64,000 nt of DNA from Chamaecrista fasciculata (GCA_003254925.1 QANZ01048088.1:42241-106240); one strand, 5' to 3'; shown: positions 23,616-35,959, counted from the first letter of the stretch. The notes: generated by a model not told the origin, from the sequence alone. Program-made: numbers and translations.

Positions 23616-24010
23616 CCTCATAAATTTATTTGTTAATATGAAAATAGAATTTACTAACATATTAATTACAATTTTATGTCATTAACTAATGATAGCATGT
23701 TCAGGCCAAAAAGAAAAACTAATGATAGCATGTCTTCACTTAATAATAATAATGTCACCAATTTTGTTAAAAACTAGATAAAAAGACTATACTATAGATA
23801 AAATTAATAATTTAATAACATTAATTGAATATATAACACTGATAATTGATAACATGACATGTAAATTTTTACATACATAGACACATTCTTTTTGTTATTA
23901 GAGTGAGTTACTACAACTATTTTTTTTCCTTAGATTTATACGATTTAAATTTTTAGATACCTCATAAATTTATTTGTTAATATGATAATAGAATTTACTA
24001 ACATATCATA
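23616..24010. repeat. Local duplication containing an empty copy of the gypsy target site
   Basis: Sequence 23806-24008 repeats the two gypsy flanks joined together: the left flank 5640-5792 (acactgataattgataacat ... ttagatacctca) and the right flank 23616-23680 (cctcataaatttatttgtta). In this copy cctca occurs once (23960-23964). The duplication existed before the gypsy insertion. Confidence 0.88.
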
Positions 24011-24766
24011 TATAAAAGCATAAAAGAGGACAACATGGGTCTCTCATTAACACGTGTCAGAGGTAATTAATTGTAATCAGTTCTAATTAAAGCCCTATAG
24101 TCAATTACTGCGCTACACCATAGAAATTAAGAAAATATAAAATTAATTGATTAATTTTGCAGGGGATGTGGCTTACACGTCACAAAATCAACTAATCATA
24201 TTGCATTTAGTTGGAGCATTTAGTTTCCATCGTTAGGCATCAGCAGTATATTCATGCCACATAATCATGAATTATGACATGGTACAATTGTTTTCTCCAC
24301 CTAATAAATAATTAGCTTGATTGAGGGATTGAAATAATAATAAATTTATATTATATTAAAATTGATTAGTGTTTAAATTTACTTTTGTGGTATAATTGGC
24401 ACCAAAACTACCCACTTTCATATTTAAAAACATTTCTATACGTTAAAAATTCATGAATCATGCCATTTGATATAGGAAGACTATTCTCAATTAATGTTCT
24501 AATTTTATTATACGTTGTAATCACTTAATATCAATGGATATCATAGATATAATATTTAAATTTTGAGAAATACCTTCCAAAATGCCAGTTTCATTGATTT
24601 CGAATTGCCATCATTCCTGCCTTTACCAAAAATGATAGCGTGTTGTAATCTATAAATCCAAATTTATTTCTCCTTTGTTTCAACATCAAACTAGCAGGAA
24701 CATTGAAAAGTTAATGATTAACTGCTTCAAATGCTGAATGTTCTTCTTCTCTTCTCGATTCAAAAG
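24011..24766. other. AT-rich spacer without a recognised gene
   Basis: No credible coding region. A TATA-like ctataaatcc at about 24650 lies roughly 115 bp before the inverted duplication and could be a promoter, but this is speculative. Confidence 0.5.
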
Positions 24767-24909
24767 CCGAGTCGTTTAGGTTCAAATGGAGGGTAGGATT
24801 ACTATTGTGATAGTGATGGTGATGGTGATGATGGTGGAAATTACTATTGTGTGTGTTGTGATGAAAATACATTGGGTTGGTCTGTGAAGGAGAGGCTGAT
24901 AATGACATT
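24720..24909 (-). pseudogene. Gene fragment, arm A: His-rich peptide with LxLxL motif
   Basis: The minus strand reads MSLSASPSQTNPMYFHHNTH, a run of His residues, then PTLHLNLNDSAFESRREEEH and a stop near 24711. LHLNL fits the LxLxL EAR-type repression motif of plant transcriptional repressors. I do not recognise the parent gene. The fragment lacks any DNA-binding domain. Confidence 0.45.
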
Positions 24910-25133
24910 TCTTGAGATGATTTTGGGCTTTTCTCTTTGATTTTTGGGCTTTTTCCCAAAAAACCCACCAATATCATCACCCGAAATGTCATTACCAGCC
25001 TCTCCTTCACAAACCAACCCAATGTATTTTCATCACAACACACATAGTAGTAATTTCCATCATAATCACCATCACTATCACCATGTTCAGCCAAATAATA
25101 ATCCTACCCTCCATTTGGACCTAAACGAGTCGG
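24767..25133. repeat. Inverted duplication (foldback) of a gene fragment, arms about 145 bp
   Basis: Arm A (24767-24911) is the near-complete reverse complement of arm B (24984-25133). They share ccgagtcgtttagg/cctaaacgagtcgg, the block atgaaaatacattgggttgg, and ggagaggctg. The arms differ by scattered substitutions and short indels in the CAT-rich part. The loop is about 70 bp. A transcript would fold into a long imperfect hairpin. Each arm has an open reading frame encoding a His-rich peptide, so the duplication came from protein-coding DNA. Confidence 0.92.
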
Positions 25134-25153
25134 CTCCTCCAAAATTTGACTAG
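24978..25153 (+). pseudogene. Gene fragment, arm B: second copy of the His-rich LxLxL peptide
   Basis: The plus strand reads MSLPASPSQTNPMYFHHNTH, a His-rich stretch, PTLHLDLNESAPPKFD and a stop at about 25151. It is the mirror copy of arm A and carries the same LxLxL motif (LHLDL). The arms diverge after the motif, which marks one end of the duplicated segment. Confidence 0.45.
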
Positions 25154-25229
25154 CTTTTTCTAAAGGAGTCTCATCATCATTCTCCTCCATTATCATTTGC
25201 AGGGGAGTCAAGATCTAGATTTAGATTGT

Positions 25230-25253
25230 AAGATCGTAATATCTTACGATCTT
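25230..25253. repeat. Perfect short palindrome (10-bp arms, 4-base loop)
   Basis: AAGATCGTAA, tatc, TTACGATCTT. Related words (aagatcgt, gtacgatttt) recur at 25302 and 25330, so this may be part of a decayed repeat. It is not followed by a T-run and is not a bacterial-type terminator. Confidence 0.8.
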
Positions 25254-25484
25254 GAAAGACAATTTCTAGTTAAATTGGGTGCATGATAGTTTTTGAGTAA
25301 GATCGTGGTAGGATCACTATTTTGCTCATAAGATCGTACGATTTTACTGATCCTTTTTTTTATATATAAAAAAGGTTCAAAATGCTGCTTTTTGGGGCCT
25401 TTCTTTTTTTAGGGTCCAAAATGCTCCATTTTAAACACCAAAAAAGTTGAAAAACCTAAGTTTGTTGTTCGAATATTGAGCTTA

Positions 25485-25935
25485 ACTTGTAGTTTTTCAG
25501 GATGCGAATGTAATTGGAGTACTTTTGAGAGGGTAAGAAACTTTAAACATGACTTCTTTTTTACAAATCTTATTATTTTATTCTCTTTCTATAATTAAAA
25601 GTTAATTATTTATAACCATTCATTATTTAGGTTCACACGAAGAGAAGGAATTGTATGATTCAAAAAAAGATGAATTAGTTGGTCTATGTTATGTTTAATC
25701 AAAAATTAAAAGGGAGCTTAACAATATAAAAGATCTTTCTTCTGATGATGATTGGGTCACTGAGAATAATGAAAAAACATATGAAAACGTAGGTAAATTA
25801 AAGTAGAAGACGAAGTCTTTGAAGTTCAAGAAGTAGAAAATGTTGAACCTGGTGACACTGTTGATGATTTGGAGATTCCAGTAGATAAAATAGAAATGGG
25901 AGACATTGATGATGATGATTTTGATGTGTGATATA
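25485..25935 (+). pseudogene. hAT transposase C-terminal (dimerisation domain) fragment
   Basis: GCECNWSTFERV (25500-25533) matches the highly conserved hAT dimerisation motif (C-E-x-N-W-S-x-F-E). It is followed by gtaagaaac, and the expected continuation VHTKRRN resumes at 25631 after tttag, so a roughly 98-bp intron is likely. SSDDDWVTENNE and an acidic tail (EDEVFEVQEVENVEPGD) follow, ending in a stop near 25929. Internal stops at about 25666 and 25697 and a frameshift kill it. The rest of the transposase is absent. Confidence 0.75.
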
Positions 25936-25995
25936 TGCTTGGATAAACTTTTGGATAATGATGTTTTAAATTTGTAATGTTACTCATGGTTGTTG

Positions 25996-26260
25996 CACTA
26001 CACCATTTTTGGTCTATGGCAACACTAATCTTAACAACGGCCGAAAACCGTTCCCTAATCAAGAAATAGACAACACTTTTTTCATGTAGTCAATAATAGA
26101 CCCCTTTAGACAACACTTTTTGAGCTACACTCAGAAACCATACCCATTGATTAAATAAACAACAAATCTTAACAGTTCCCTAAATTTTTCCTTTTGGACT
26201 ACACTTTTAATATGTGGCCTATAAAAAAATTTTTTTGGAACAAAATAAAACCGTTCCCAA
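25996..26260. repeat. CACTA left terminal and subterminal region
   Basis: CACTA terminus followed by dispersed copies of short words (acaacact, ccgttccc, agacaaca) in both orientations, typical of subterminal binding-site repeats of CACTA elements. Confidence 0.75.
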
Positions 26261-28837
26261 TTAATTAAACACTAAAAATATTATTTTTAGTAACTTTGGT
26301 TTTGCGCCAAAATAAATCTTTCCCTCTCAATATCAATCTTTCATTCCCTTTCAAAATGTTTTGCGCAGCTTTCACCCTAGATTTTTCTTTTGAACAAATT
26401 CAGAACCCTAAATTTCATCTCTCAATCGACTCTGTCTCCCTCTCCCTCACTTCAGTCTCCCTCTTCGTCTCTGCAACTTCAGTACATATCAACGTAAATA
26501 GAGTGAAGATATTGAATTCCTATGTTTATTTTAGTACATATCAACGTATCTCTCTTTCTCTCTCTGGCCTCGCTAAATTAAATTCCTATGTTTGTCTGGT
26601 CATAGAAAAGAATAGTCTTTAATTTGCTTACCAATCAACGTATTTGAAACTTCAACTTCTGAGGAATACTTTTGTTCATGTGTTCCTAACATTCTATGTA
26701 GACCAAAACTCCATCTTCTAATCAATTACTCTGTTTTGACACGAGTCTTCACTTCACATCTCCATTATATTGATTAAATATTAATATACAAAGCATGTAA
26801 ATTGGTTAAGAAACAAAAATGCTTTCCTTGTTGATCATGAAGTACTCTAACAAGGCCTTTCTCCTTCTCTACCTTCCTATAATAATAATTATAACAACCC
26901 TTATCTCTATATATGTATATGCCTTTATATATTATGCCACTATTATTATTAATTACTCTATATCTATATATACTATACTTGCTAGCTAGCTAGGTATATT
27001 AATTAATTAATTTGCTGCTACTTCTATATATGGTTGTGCTGGCCTGGGGCATATATGCACTGTAATATTCTCAACTGTATATGTAACCTTCCCTTCTCTC
27101 CCCTTAGGCATTTCTTTCTTTATTCTCCTTTTTGTGGGCCTTTTTTCATAACTAACTGCCATTTTCCTTTCTATATATAATACCTTTAGTTTGCTAATGT
27201 GAATAATATATATGTGTGTGTGTGTTCATCTTCAAAATTTCACTGTTTTTTTTATTTTAATTTTTTTATTTTAGCCCATAGTAGACTAATAGGTTTGCAG
27301 TTGGTCTTTTATACATTTAGATGCTTCTAATGTGGTGCCTATTATTAAACCTTTATTAGTGTGTTATTCAATCTCTGCTAACACAGTGTAATCATATTCG
27401 TATGCCATTTGAGACTTCAAAAACATAATGTGTATTAAAAAGGAATAATTGTAGATAGTGGAGTAATATTCACTCAACTGTTTTATGAGTTGGCATGAAA
27501 TGTATAATTTGAGTGTCAGATGCCACATGGTTTTGCTGAATCACCAAATCACCAGAACTTAACATCCCTCTGACAAAGGTTTAGCAAGAGTGTTTGATTT
27601 ATTTATTTATCTTTTTAAGGAATTATACGGATTCAATTATAAACTTTTGAGCTGTAGGCACTAAATTATAAGCCATTTTTTTTCTTGGCTCCTTTTATGC
27701 AAGTTGAAGTCCAACCTTTTTTTTCGTTCATTTTCTTTTCCCTTTGGGTTTGGATTGCAGGGTAATTATTCAGGTGCTTTGCAGCTACAACACACTACCA
27801 CTTTATGCACTTGTTACACAGGTGCGTTTGAATTCAAACTGAAATCTAGACTTTTTGGGGTCGATCCCCCTCTTTTATGAAGATATTGTTTAACTTTGTT
27901 ATTTTTGTTGCATTTAATTGTTTGTTTACAATTAAGGCAAATCACCAGTTATACAGAGATCATATTATATGGCGCAATTAAAATCACTAATCTTCGCTGC
28001 CCTACTCCATCAAATTATTATCAATATTAGACATTTATTTGTCATTTTTTACATTGTTGCTTTACTTTTTAATTAAAAATAAATTATGAGATGCTACTTG
28101 AATGTTAATGTTATTAAAAAAAAAACAAATTTCTCTACATAGTTGGTATCAGATTCATTCATCAGAGAATGCCAATTATATTGGATACTTATCATTATTA
28201 TTGCTATTGACTGCTACAGGTTAAGGAATTAAGTCAAACATTATCCTACTAGTTGTCCAAAAATAGTTAAGAAGATTGAGATCTACTTCAACAATATCTC
28301 TTAATTCTTCAGCTTACACAAAGACAGTGTTCCATCAACAATAGCAAGCTGAAAGAAAGGTTTATTGTTTGTCACATTTTATTCATACATTGTGTTGTTT
28401 TCTAATATTGCTTGTATTTAAGAATATCTAGCTAGAACAATATTCTTATTGTGTTGTTTGTAATATTAGTTACAAAGTATTCCTCTCCATTGTACATATA
28501 TTATTGCAATTGTACTTGTCCTGGTTAGCTAGCTAGCTCTATCTATATATACTTATATATATATATATATATTCAAGAAATAGAGAAGCACAAATTAAAG
28601 TAGCTAGGATTATTTGTCTTATAATGCATGATCAACTCATTTAATTCTCTCTGTAAAGTATTTGCGTTGTATTCATATATTGTGTTGTTTTCTAATGTTG
28701 CTTGTATTTAAGAATATCTAGCTAGAACAGTATTCTTGTTGTGTTGTTTTGTAATATTAGTTACCTGTAGTAAAGTAATAAATTCCATTTCTCAAAATTT
28801 ATTTTAGGAACTTTTCAATCTACAATAAAGCTAAAAT
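26261..28837. other. CACTA 5' non-coding region
   Basis: AT-rich, with no coding sequence I can support. It holds many short AT/TA microsatellites (26890-27010, 28555-28570) and a direct repeat at 28381/28671. It probably serves as promoter and leader for the TNP2-like gene starting at 28838. Confidence 0.55.
28381..28764. repeat. Direct repeat of ~94 bp in the CACTA leader
   Basis: attcatacattgtgttgttt at 28381 and attcatatattgtgttgttt at 28671 start two copies of about 94 bp (28381-28473 and 28671-28764) that differ at a few bases. A 197-bp spacer separates them. Confidence 0.88.
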
Positions 28838-31800
28838 ATGGACAAGGGTTGGATTAATTTGCCGAGGTATAGTAATGACTACATCAATGGCGTTGAATCA
28901 TTTTTAGAGTTTTCTTTCACTAAAGGAAGGCCACAAGGAGGAGAAATTTTATGCCCTTGTGTTATGTGTCGCAATCTTAATTGGCGAAAGAGAGATGTAG
29001 TGTTGGAACACTTAGTATGCAAGGGATTTGTACAAGGCTATAATGAATGGGTTTACCATGGTGAGGCCATTTCTGGTATAGATTCTAATGGTGATGTAGA
29101 TGATGAAATGGACTCATGTGATGACATTGATGGCTTGTTATATGACACATTCAGAGATGTAGTTGAAGAAGAGGGAATTTATGAAGGCCCTAATGAAGAT
29201 GCTAGAAAATTCTATAATCTGATTGAAGAAGCAAAAGTGTATCTGGGATGTAAAAATTTCTCAAAGCTATCATTTTCCATTCGACTATATCTGTTAAAAT
29301 GTCTTCACGGATGTAGTAATGCATCATTTACGGCCCTATTAGAATTAATGAAGGAGGCTATGCCTCATTTGAACATTCCTCAATCCTTCAATCAAACAAA
29401 TGATTAGGGACTTGGGTCTTGACTATAACAAAATTGATGCATGCCCAAATGATTGCATGCTATATTGGAAAGAGCATGCAAACGATACCTCTTGCCATAT
29501 ATGTGGAGCTTCAAGATAGGCTGAAAGTTCTCAAGTGGATTGTGAGGCTGGGGAGTCGAAGAAAGCCTATAAAGTCCCTGCTAAAATTCTTAGGCACTTT
29601 CCCTTGATTCCAGGACTTAAAAGACTTTTTATGTGCGCTGAGACTGCCAGTTCATTGAGATGGCACGAGGAAGAGCGTTCGAAGGATGGGAAGTTGAGAC
29701 ATCCTCCTGATGGCCAAGCATGGAAATATTTTGATGAACTGCATCCTGATTTTGCTCACAGTTCTCGTAACATAAGACTTGGGTTGTTTAGTGATGGATT
29801 TAATCCATATAGGACAATGAGCATATCTCATAGTACGTGGCCGGTTGTGCTGATGACCTATAATCTACCACCTTGGATGTGTATGAAGCCAGAATTTTAT
29901 ATGTTGTCCTTATTAATTCCTGGGCCATGTTCACCTGGAAATGACATTGATGTGTACCTAGAACCATTGATTGACGAGTTAAAATTATTGTGGGACATAG
30001 GCGTGGAAACTTATGATGTTTCAAGAAATGAAACGTTTTTAATGCGTGCATGCCTTCTTTGGACTATTAATGACTTTCATGCATATGCTATGTTGTCTGG
30101 TTGGAGTACGAAAGGAAAGTTTGCATTTCCTTGTTGCAACTATGGGACTTCTTCTAAATATTTAAAGCACAGTAGAAAGATGTGTTATATGGATCATAGT
30201 GTTTTTTTGCCTATAAATCATCGATGGAGATCTAATTCAAGTTCTTTCGATGGCAAAACAGAACATAGGCCTCCACCTCCATTATTAGGAAGAGAAAGAC
30301 TTTCAGAAGAATTAGACAAGATAAACCATATCTTTGGGAAGACACAAAAGAAAACGACAAATATCCTTTGAAAAAGAGATCTATTTTCTTTGAGTTGCCA
30401 TATTGGGAGCATGACACATTGTGGCACAACCTTGATGTAATGCACATTGAGAAAAATATATGTGACAATATAATTGGCACTCTCTTAGAAATCCCAGGGA
30501 AGACAAAGGATCATGCAAAAGCTCGTCTTGACTTACAGGATATGGGAATAGGAAAGAATCTTCAACCAAGGGAGATGGATGGTGGGAAAAAAATCAAATT
30601 GCCCAGAGCATGCTATTCTATGACTACAAAAGAGAAATCAAGCTTTTGTAGTGTTTTAAAGTCAGCAAAATTACCGGACGGGTGTGCATCAAATATTTCA
30701 TGATGTGTACAAGTTGATGAAAGAAAAGTATCCAATTACAAAAGCCATGATGCCCATTTCATGTTGCATTACTTGTTACCAGTAGCAATAAAAGGCTTAT
30801 TGCCTGACCATGTTGCTATTCCTTTGATTCGTCTTTGTTCCTTCTTTCGTTGTTTATGTCAAAAGGTTATACAGGTTGAAGACTTAATCCATTTGGAAGC
30901 AGAGATTGTAGAAACTCTTTGTCAACTGGAAAGAATTTTCCCTCCTTCTATCTTTGACATAATGGTTCATTTACCTATTCACCTGGCGAATGAAGTGAGA
31001 TTAGGTGGCCCGGTTCAAAGTCGCTACATGTTTCCACCTGAAAGATATATGTGTAAATTGAAATCTTATGTTCGCAATAAGTCTCGCCCAGAAGGATCTA
31101 TTGTAGAAGCATATTTAGTTGAAGAGTGCTTAACATTTTGTTCAAGGTATTTTTACATAGTGGTGTGGATAAAAGGTCAAATAGAATGGGAAGGAATAGT
31201 GAGAAATCAAGTTCCAGTCATGCTGACGGATCTTCTATTGGCTATCCTATTGGAGCAAAAAAATTGATATGTTTAGACCAGAAGTCATTGAACCAAGCTC
31301 ATAGATACATATTGTTCAATTGTGATGATGTCCAACAATATATTTAGGTATTTTCTTATTGCCAATCCTTTTAACAATTCTTTTTTTAATATCTTTTATA
31401 TACAAAACATTAATGGATGGTTATACTTTCTTATTGTAGAGAGCATGAGGGTATTGTTAATAGTCAGTCTAGAAAAAGAAAGTGGAGTAAAGCCAAAAGT
31501 CATAGCAATGATTTCATTTAATGGTTTGAAACTTGTGCAAGGAATGATGATATATCAGACTTTGTTAAGGGGCTATTTAGAGGACCAAATATTGTTGTAA
31601 AGAAGTTTTCTGGATATGTTATTAATGGATATAGGTTCCACACTAGGATGCGTGAAGGGAGATGCAAAACCCAAAACAGTGGTGTGACATTGGAGGCAAT
31701 AACTTGAAGCTTTGCAAGCTCCAAGGATGAAAGACCAAGAAAAGATAGTTTAACATACAATGGAGCGATTACTAATATAATTGAGTTAAATTATTATGAA

Positions 31801-32220
31801 CTTTGCAAATATGTGTTGTTCAAATGTGATTGGTTTGAGGTTAAAGAAGATAATTATGGAATGCAATTTGTGCACTTTGATAAGAGATGCTACCAACAAG
31901 ATCCTTTTGTGCTAGCATCTCAAGTGCATCAGTGTTTTTATGTTGGGAGTCATTTGGATGAAAATATATATTATGTCATGAAGACTGTCCCTAGAGATCT
32001 ATTCAATATGGGAGATCAATCAGATGGTGGCCAAGAATTTCATTGGGGTGAGCCATCTGATTCTTCATCCAATCCTACCCTACCAGTTGATGATGGTGAA
32101 GTTGATTTAGTAAGAACGGATGTACCAGCTACAATCATTGATCAACCTTTACCAACACTTGATGACCAATCACATGGAAAAGATTATGAAGAAGATTCTG
32201 ACTTTGATGACACTGATTGA
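28838..32220 (+). pseudogene. CACTA TNP2-type transposase gene, degenerate
   Basis: Starts MDKGWINLPRYSNDYINGVE at 28838, the transposase-associated zinc-binding domain with CPCVMC and HLVCKGF. The TNP2 domain follows from about 29400 (RDLGLDYNKIDACPNDC, YWKEH, CHICGASR, VLMTYNLPPWMC, LLIPGPCSPG, then WEHDTLWHNLDVMHIEKN). A DUF4218-like region is at 30761-31140 (LHYLLPVAIKGLLP) and a DUF4216-like region at 31586-32010 (GPNIVVKKFSGYVINGYRFH, YYVMKTVPRDLF). The acidic tail ends at 32220. A TAG replaces the expected Trp after CGASR (29517), and frame changes near 29395, 30370, 30700 and 31140 break the gene, though one (31347-31438) looks like an intron. Its usual role is catalysis of CACTA excision and insertion. 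Confidence 0.9.
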
Positions 32221-32782
32221 GACTATATGGATTAGCTTTTCCACTCTTTGTTTTTATTTGCATTGCATCTGATAAAAAAATGTAATTGTAATTGATGCAA
32301 GTAAACTTGGTGGTTGATCGTGATTCAATGAATCAACCTATATATATATATCATCATCATCATTGTCATCATTTTAGTTACTTGCTGCAGCATCTACTTT
32401 ATATTACCATATTAAATAATTAATCCATGCTTTAATTTCCTTTTTCTTTTTAATTTTTGAAACTATCTCTTATGTTTATTGTGCTATTTGTCACTTTTAT
32501 ATATCTATCTATATACATACATAGAATTGAGATTAATATAATTTTAATAGGAAAGACCACATGGAGGATAGGTTGGTTAGTACTGGGTAGTACTAAAGTA
32601 GTTCAGAATTTAGAGAAATTGTACCCAGGAATCTTTTACTCCCTCTTTTCAATTTCTATAAGTTAATTTCATATATCTCATTCTTTAGTTTCTCTTCTTT
32701 CTTTCAATTTCCATGGCTGAAGCATCAATTATATATATTTGTTTAACATTTATCTTTACCATTTCAAATTTGAGCACTGGAC

Positions 32783-35700
32783 ATGAAAATGAAGAAGGGA
32801 GAAACTTCTAAAGGAAAAGCGTTGGCTTGTGCCAAAAAAGATGGAGACCCTAGCATCAGAAATGGTTTCAATTTTGATCTCCAAGTTAAATCAAGCACTG
32901 ACTTGCTTAAAAAATTCAAGAAAGTTAAACTTGAAAAAATTCAGAATATCAAAGCAAGATTGTTGGAGAGCAGATCAAAAGAGGCAAAAGGTGGGTCTCA
33001 TCAAAGACAACAGGATAAGGTTGACACTACCAATGCACTCATTCAAAATGTGCCTGAAGTTCAATATAGCAATGAAGCACCAAATGTTTCCAAGAAGTTG
33101 AAAAGAAAGCCAATGTGTCCACCATTACCCATGGATGAATTTCTTGGTAATGTTGCAAGTGACATTGAAGAAATTATGATGAATGAAGAAGTTGAAGAAA
33201 ATGAAATTGAACAAAATGAAGAGGGCAACAACCATCGTAATGGATTTGAGGAAGAAAATAATGATGACATGACAAAAGGTAATATCATTTGAATTTTCAA
33301 ATTTAATTTACAAAAGTTATGTTTCCAAACCTACGTTATATCTAATTTCTCTTATACTATGAAATGGATTTGACATAGGGACAACTAAGAAAAGAACTAG
33401 AGGGAAAACATTATGCAAGAGTATTCATGCTAGATCAATTGAAGAGCGAGAAGAAATAACCTTAAATGATGATGGACAACCAATAGGGCCTAGTGAGAAA
33501 ACAGTGATGGACTTGAGTTTTTTCTTGGATACAATGGCTAGAAATTCAACATTTTGTCCCTTGACTTACACTAGTTGGAAGGCTATGCCAAGTGACCTTA
33601 AAGAGCATATGTGGAAATATATCAATGTAAGTATTGATTAATTAAATTTGTCTAAGTTATATTCCTTCGTACATTTACAAAACTAATGCAACTTATTTTA
33701 CTGATTTGCATTCCATGAGTTTTATGTTATGGGCAAAATTCGATGTGCCAGATGAAGGGAGGAAGTGGGTAGAGTCTACCATTCAAGATGCTTGGAGACG
33801 ATATAAATGGAAAATTAAGAAATGTAACTTTGAAAAGTTTGCTAACATGACTGAAAGTCTCAAGCATCATCCTATATCTATACCAGAACCACACTTTAAA
33901 CAGTTGTGTTTATATTGGAGCAATGAAAATGTGAAGGTAAGACAAGTATATATTTATGTATTTATTAAATTTATTATATAAATATGTTCTTTTTATTAAT
34001 TGATATATATAAACATAAATATATATTTGTTGTCTGTAGAAAATTAGTAAAATAAACAAGAAAAATAGGGCTACACAGAAGTGGAGGCATCGAAAGGGGG
34101 CTACGAGTTTTGCTCTTGTTCGTCAAAGAATGGTAACATCTTTCAAAAATTAGTACTTGCGTCTAGTTTTAATTTCTTATTTCATGTAGCATATACAATC
34201 AAGATTGTTTGCTTGCTATGTTTTCAATTATGATGTATTTATATATGAAGTTATTTACGTCAATTTTAACACTCTTATTTATTGTAGAAGAAAAAGACAG
34301 GTGAACAGCCTACCCAATTAGAAGTGTTTATTGAAACACGTCAAAGTGATAAAGGCAAGCAAGTGGATCTTGAGACACAAGATGTGATAGTAAGTTGCTA
34401 TCTGAAAGAACTATTTGCTTCATATGAAATGTGAATCTTGTGTTATGTACTTTGGTTCTTTCTATTGTACTGTCTCTTCTCTCATTTTACCCTTGGTTAT
34501 AGTCTGTTGAAAGAAACTGCAGCTTGAAAAATTCAAAACTTGAGTAGTGAGGAATAATGGGTAATTGAGTTTGGTTCCAAATAATGCAAGCTGCAAATGT
34601 TCATATATAGCTTTAGAAATCCAAACATAAGACCTCCAAATTTCCCCATTTTCTTCTAATTATATATATTGCTCTCTCTGTTCAGAATTTCAAATAACCT
34701 GTTCTGATTTATATTCTTTCAAGATGAAATCATTAATATGCTTTTAAGGACCATATATATAGAGTTTGGTGATCCATGAAGAACACGTTTAGATGTTATC
34801 ATTGAGTGCAAGTTTTAAATTAATATCAACTATATTTTAAAGTATTTTGACCTTAAGCAATGTGGATGGCAAGATGGGCATATTTTGGTACATGCAAGGC
34901 ATCATCAAAATATATAATCGAATTAATAGGCCATGAAGTCATGTGCAAATTATTTAGTATTACAAATTCTATTTTTTTTTTCTATAAGAAAAGACCGAAA
35001 AGTTGACACGAGATAAAAAGAAAATTTGTTTAAGCAGAAAATCCCAACTTATGGTACATTTCTTATCTGGAAACAATATTTAATTGGTCCCTTCTTCCCA
35101 ACAACCTAATTACTAGCTAATCATGGGACATCATATAACTTGAGTAGAATTTTCAGTTTGCTTCATGGAATTCAATTTTTTTTTCTTTTTAGAAATGCTT
35201 GAAAATGTCCAGAATGTGGCCATATTATTTAAAATGTCTCCTTCTAACTGTAGGGTATGTCACTCTACTGCTTCCCATATAAAGTGAAAGCAAAGAGTAA
35301 CAAAGTGACATACACAATTTTGCAGAGGGCGTTCAGTTTTAGTATTATTACTAGTAACATAATGACATGCAGATTTTGCTATTTTTTTTTAGATTGCTTC
35401 TTGCTCATTTAAATTTCAACAGAATGAATCATGAGATAATTAATATATTTTTAGTTCATTATCTTTGTGTTAAGTTCTTAGTCTATTTTTTTTAACAGTC
35501 ACAACTTCAAGATCATTTGACCCAAAACCCTGAGCAAAATCATACTGAAGCCTTTAAAGAAGTGCTTGGGAAGGAAAAAGCTGGTAGAGTTCGTTGCTAT
35601 GGTAGAAATGTCACACCAACTGCTTTAAAGCAAAAGGAAAAGCAACAACAAATTATTAATTCTATGAAGCAAGAACATGATAAGGAGATGAGTTCTTTGA

Positions 35701-35906
35701 AAAGTGAGATGGAAGATATGAAATAACAAATGTCTGGAATGCAATCTTTCATAAAAGTTTGGATGCAACAAAACAGTTCTGGAATGAACATGGAGAATTT
35801 AGATGCTTTTTTCAGGTCCTTTCCAAGTGAAGCTAACAACAATGCACAAAATGTTGGGGGACAATCTAATGAGCATTCTACAACACATGCTTCAAATCTG
35901 GATAAG
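32783..35906 (+). pseudogene. CACTA second gene, Transposase_24 (Ptta/En/Spm) type, six exons
   Basis: ATG at 32783 (MKMKKGETSKGKALACAKKD). Supported exons: 32783-33278, 33379-33626, about 33700-33936, 34040-34132, 34288-34389 and 35499-35906, mostly with GT and AG borders. The family core is RGKTLCKSIHARSIEE with TLNDDGQPIGPSE (exon 2), then GRKWVESTIQDAWRRYKWKI (exon 3) and ATQKWRHRKGATSFALVRQR (exon 4). The last exon has FKEVLGKEKAGRVRCYGRNV and a coiled coil. A TAA at 35724-35726 interrupts EDMK/QMSGMQSFIK, the only clear lesion; the exon 3 acceptor is unclear. In related elements this protein is a DNA-binding partner of the transposase, acting on subterminal repeats. Confidence 0.8.
34390..35498 (+). 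other. Large intron of the CACTA second gene
   Basis: About 1.1 kb between the donor gtaagttg at 34390 and the acceptor tttaacag at 35498. AT-rich with no coding signal. I see no separate element inside it. Confidence 0.6.
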
Positions 35907-35959
35907 GTATTTTATTTTTTGTACTTCACTTTTATATTTTTAAACGAAGAAAATGTGGC

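Noticed and set aside
24944..25153. Expressed protein gene with polyhistidine tract
   Set aside because: The frame is half of an inverted duplication and stops soon after the shared segment. I treat it as a gene fragment, not a gene.
25230..25253. Rho-independent terminator
   Set aside because: A hairpin is present but there is no T-run, and the context is eukaryotic.
26296..26622. Plus-strand 108-codon frame, Ser/Leu-rich
   Set aside because: Low-complexity CT-rich leader DNA inside the CACTA element, with no domain and no conserved neighbours.
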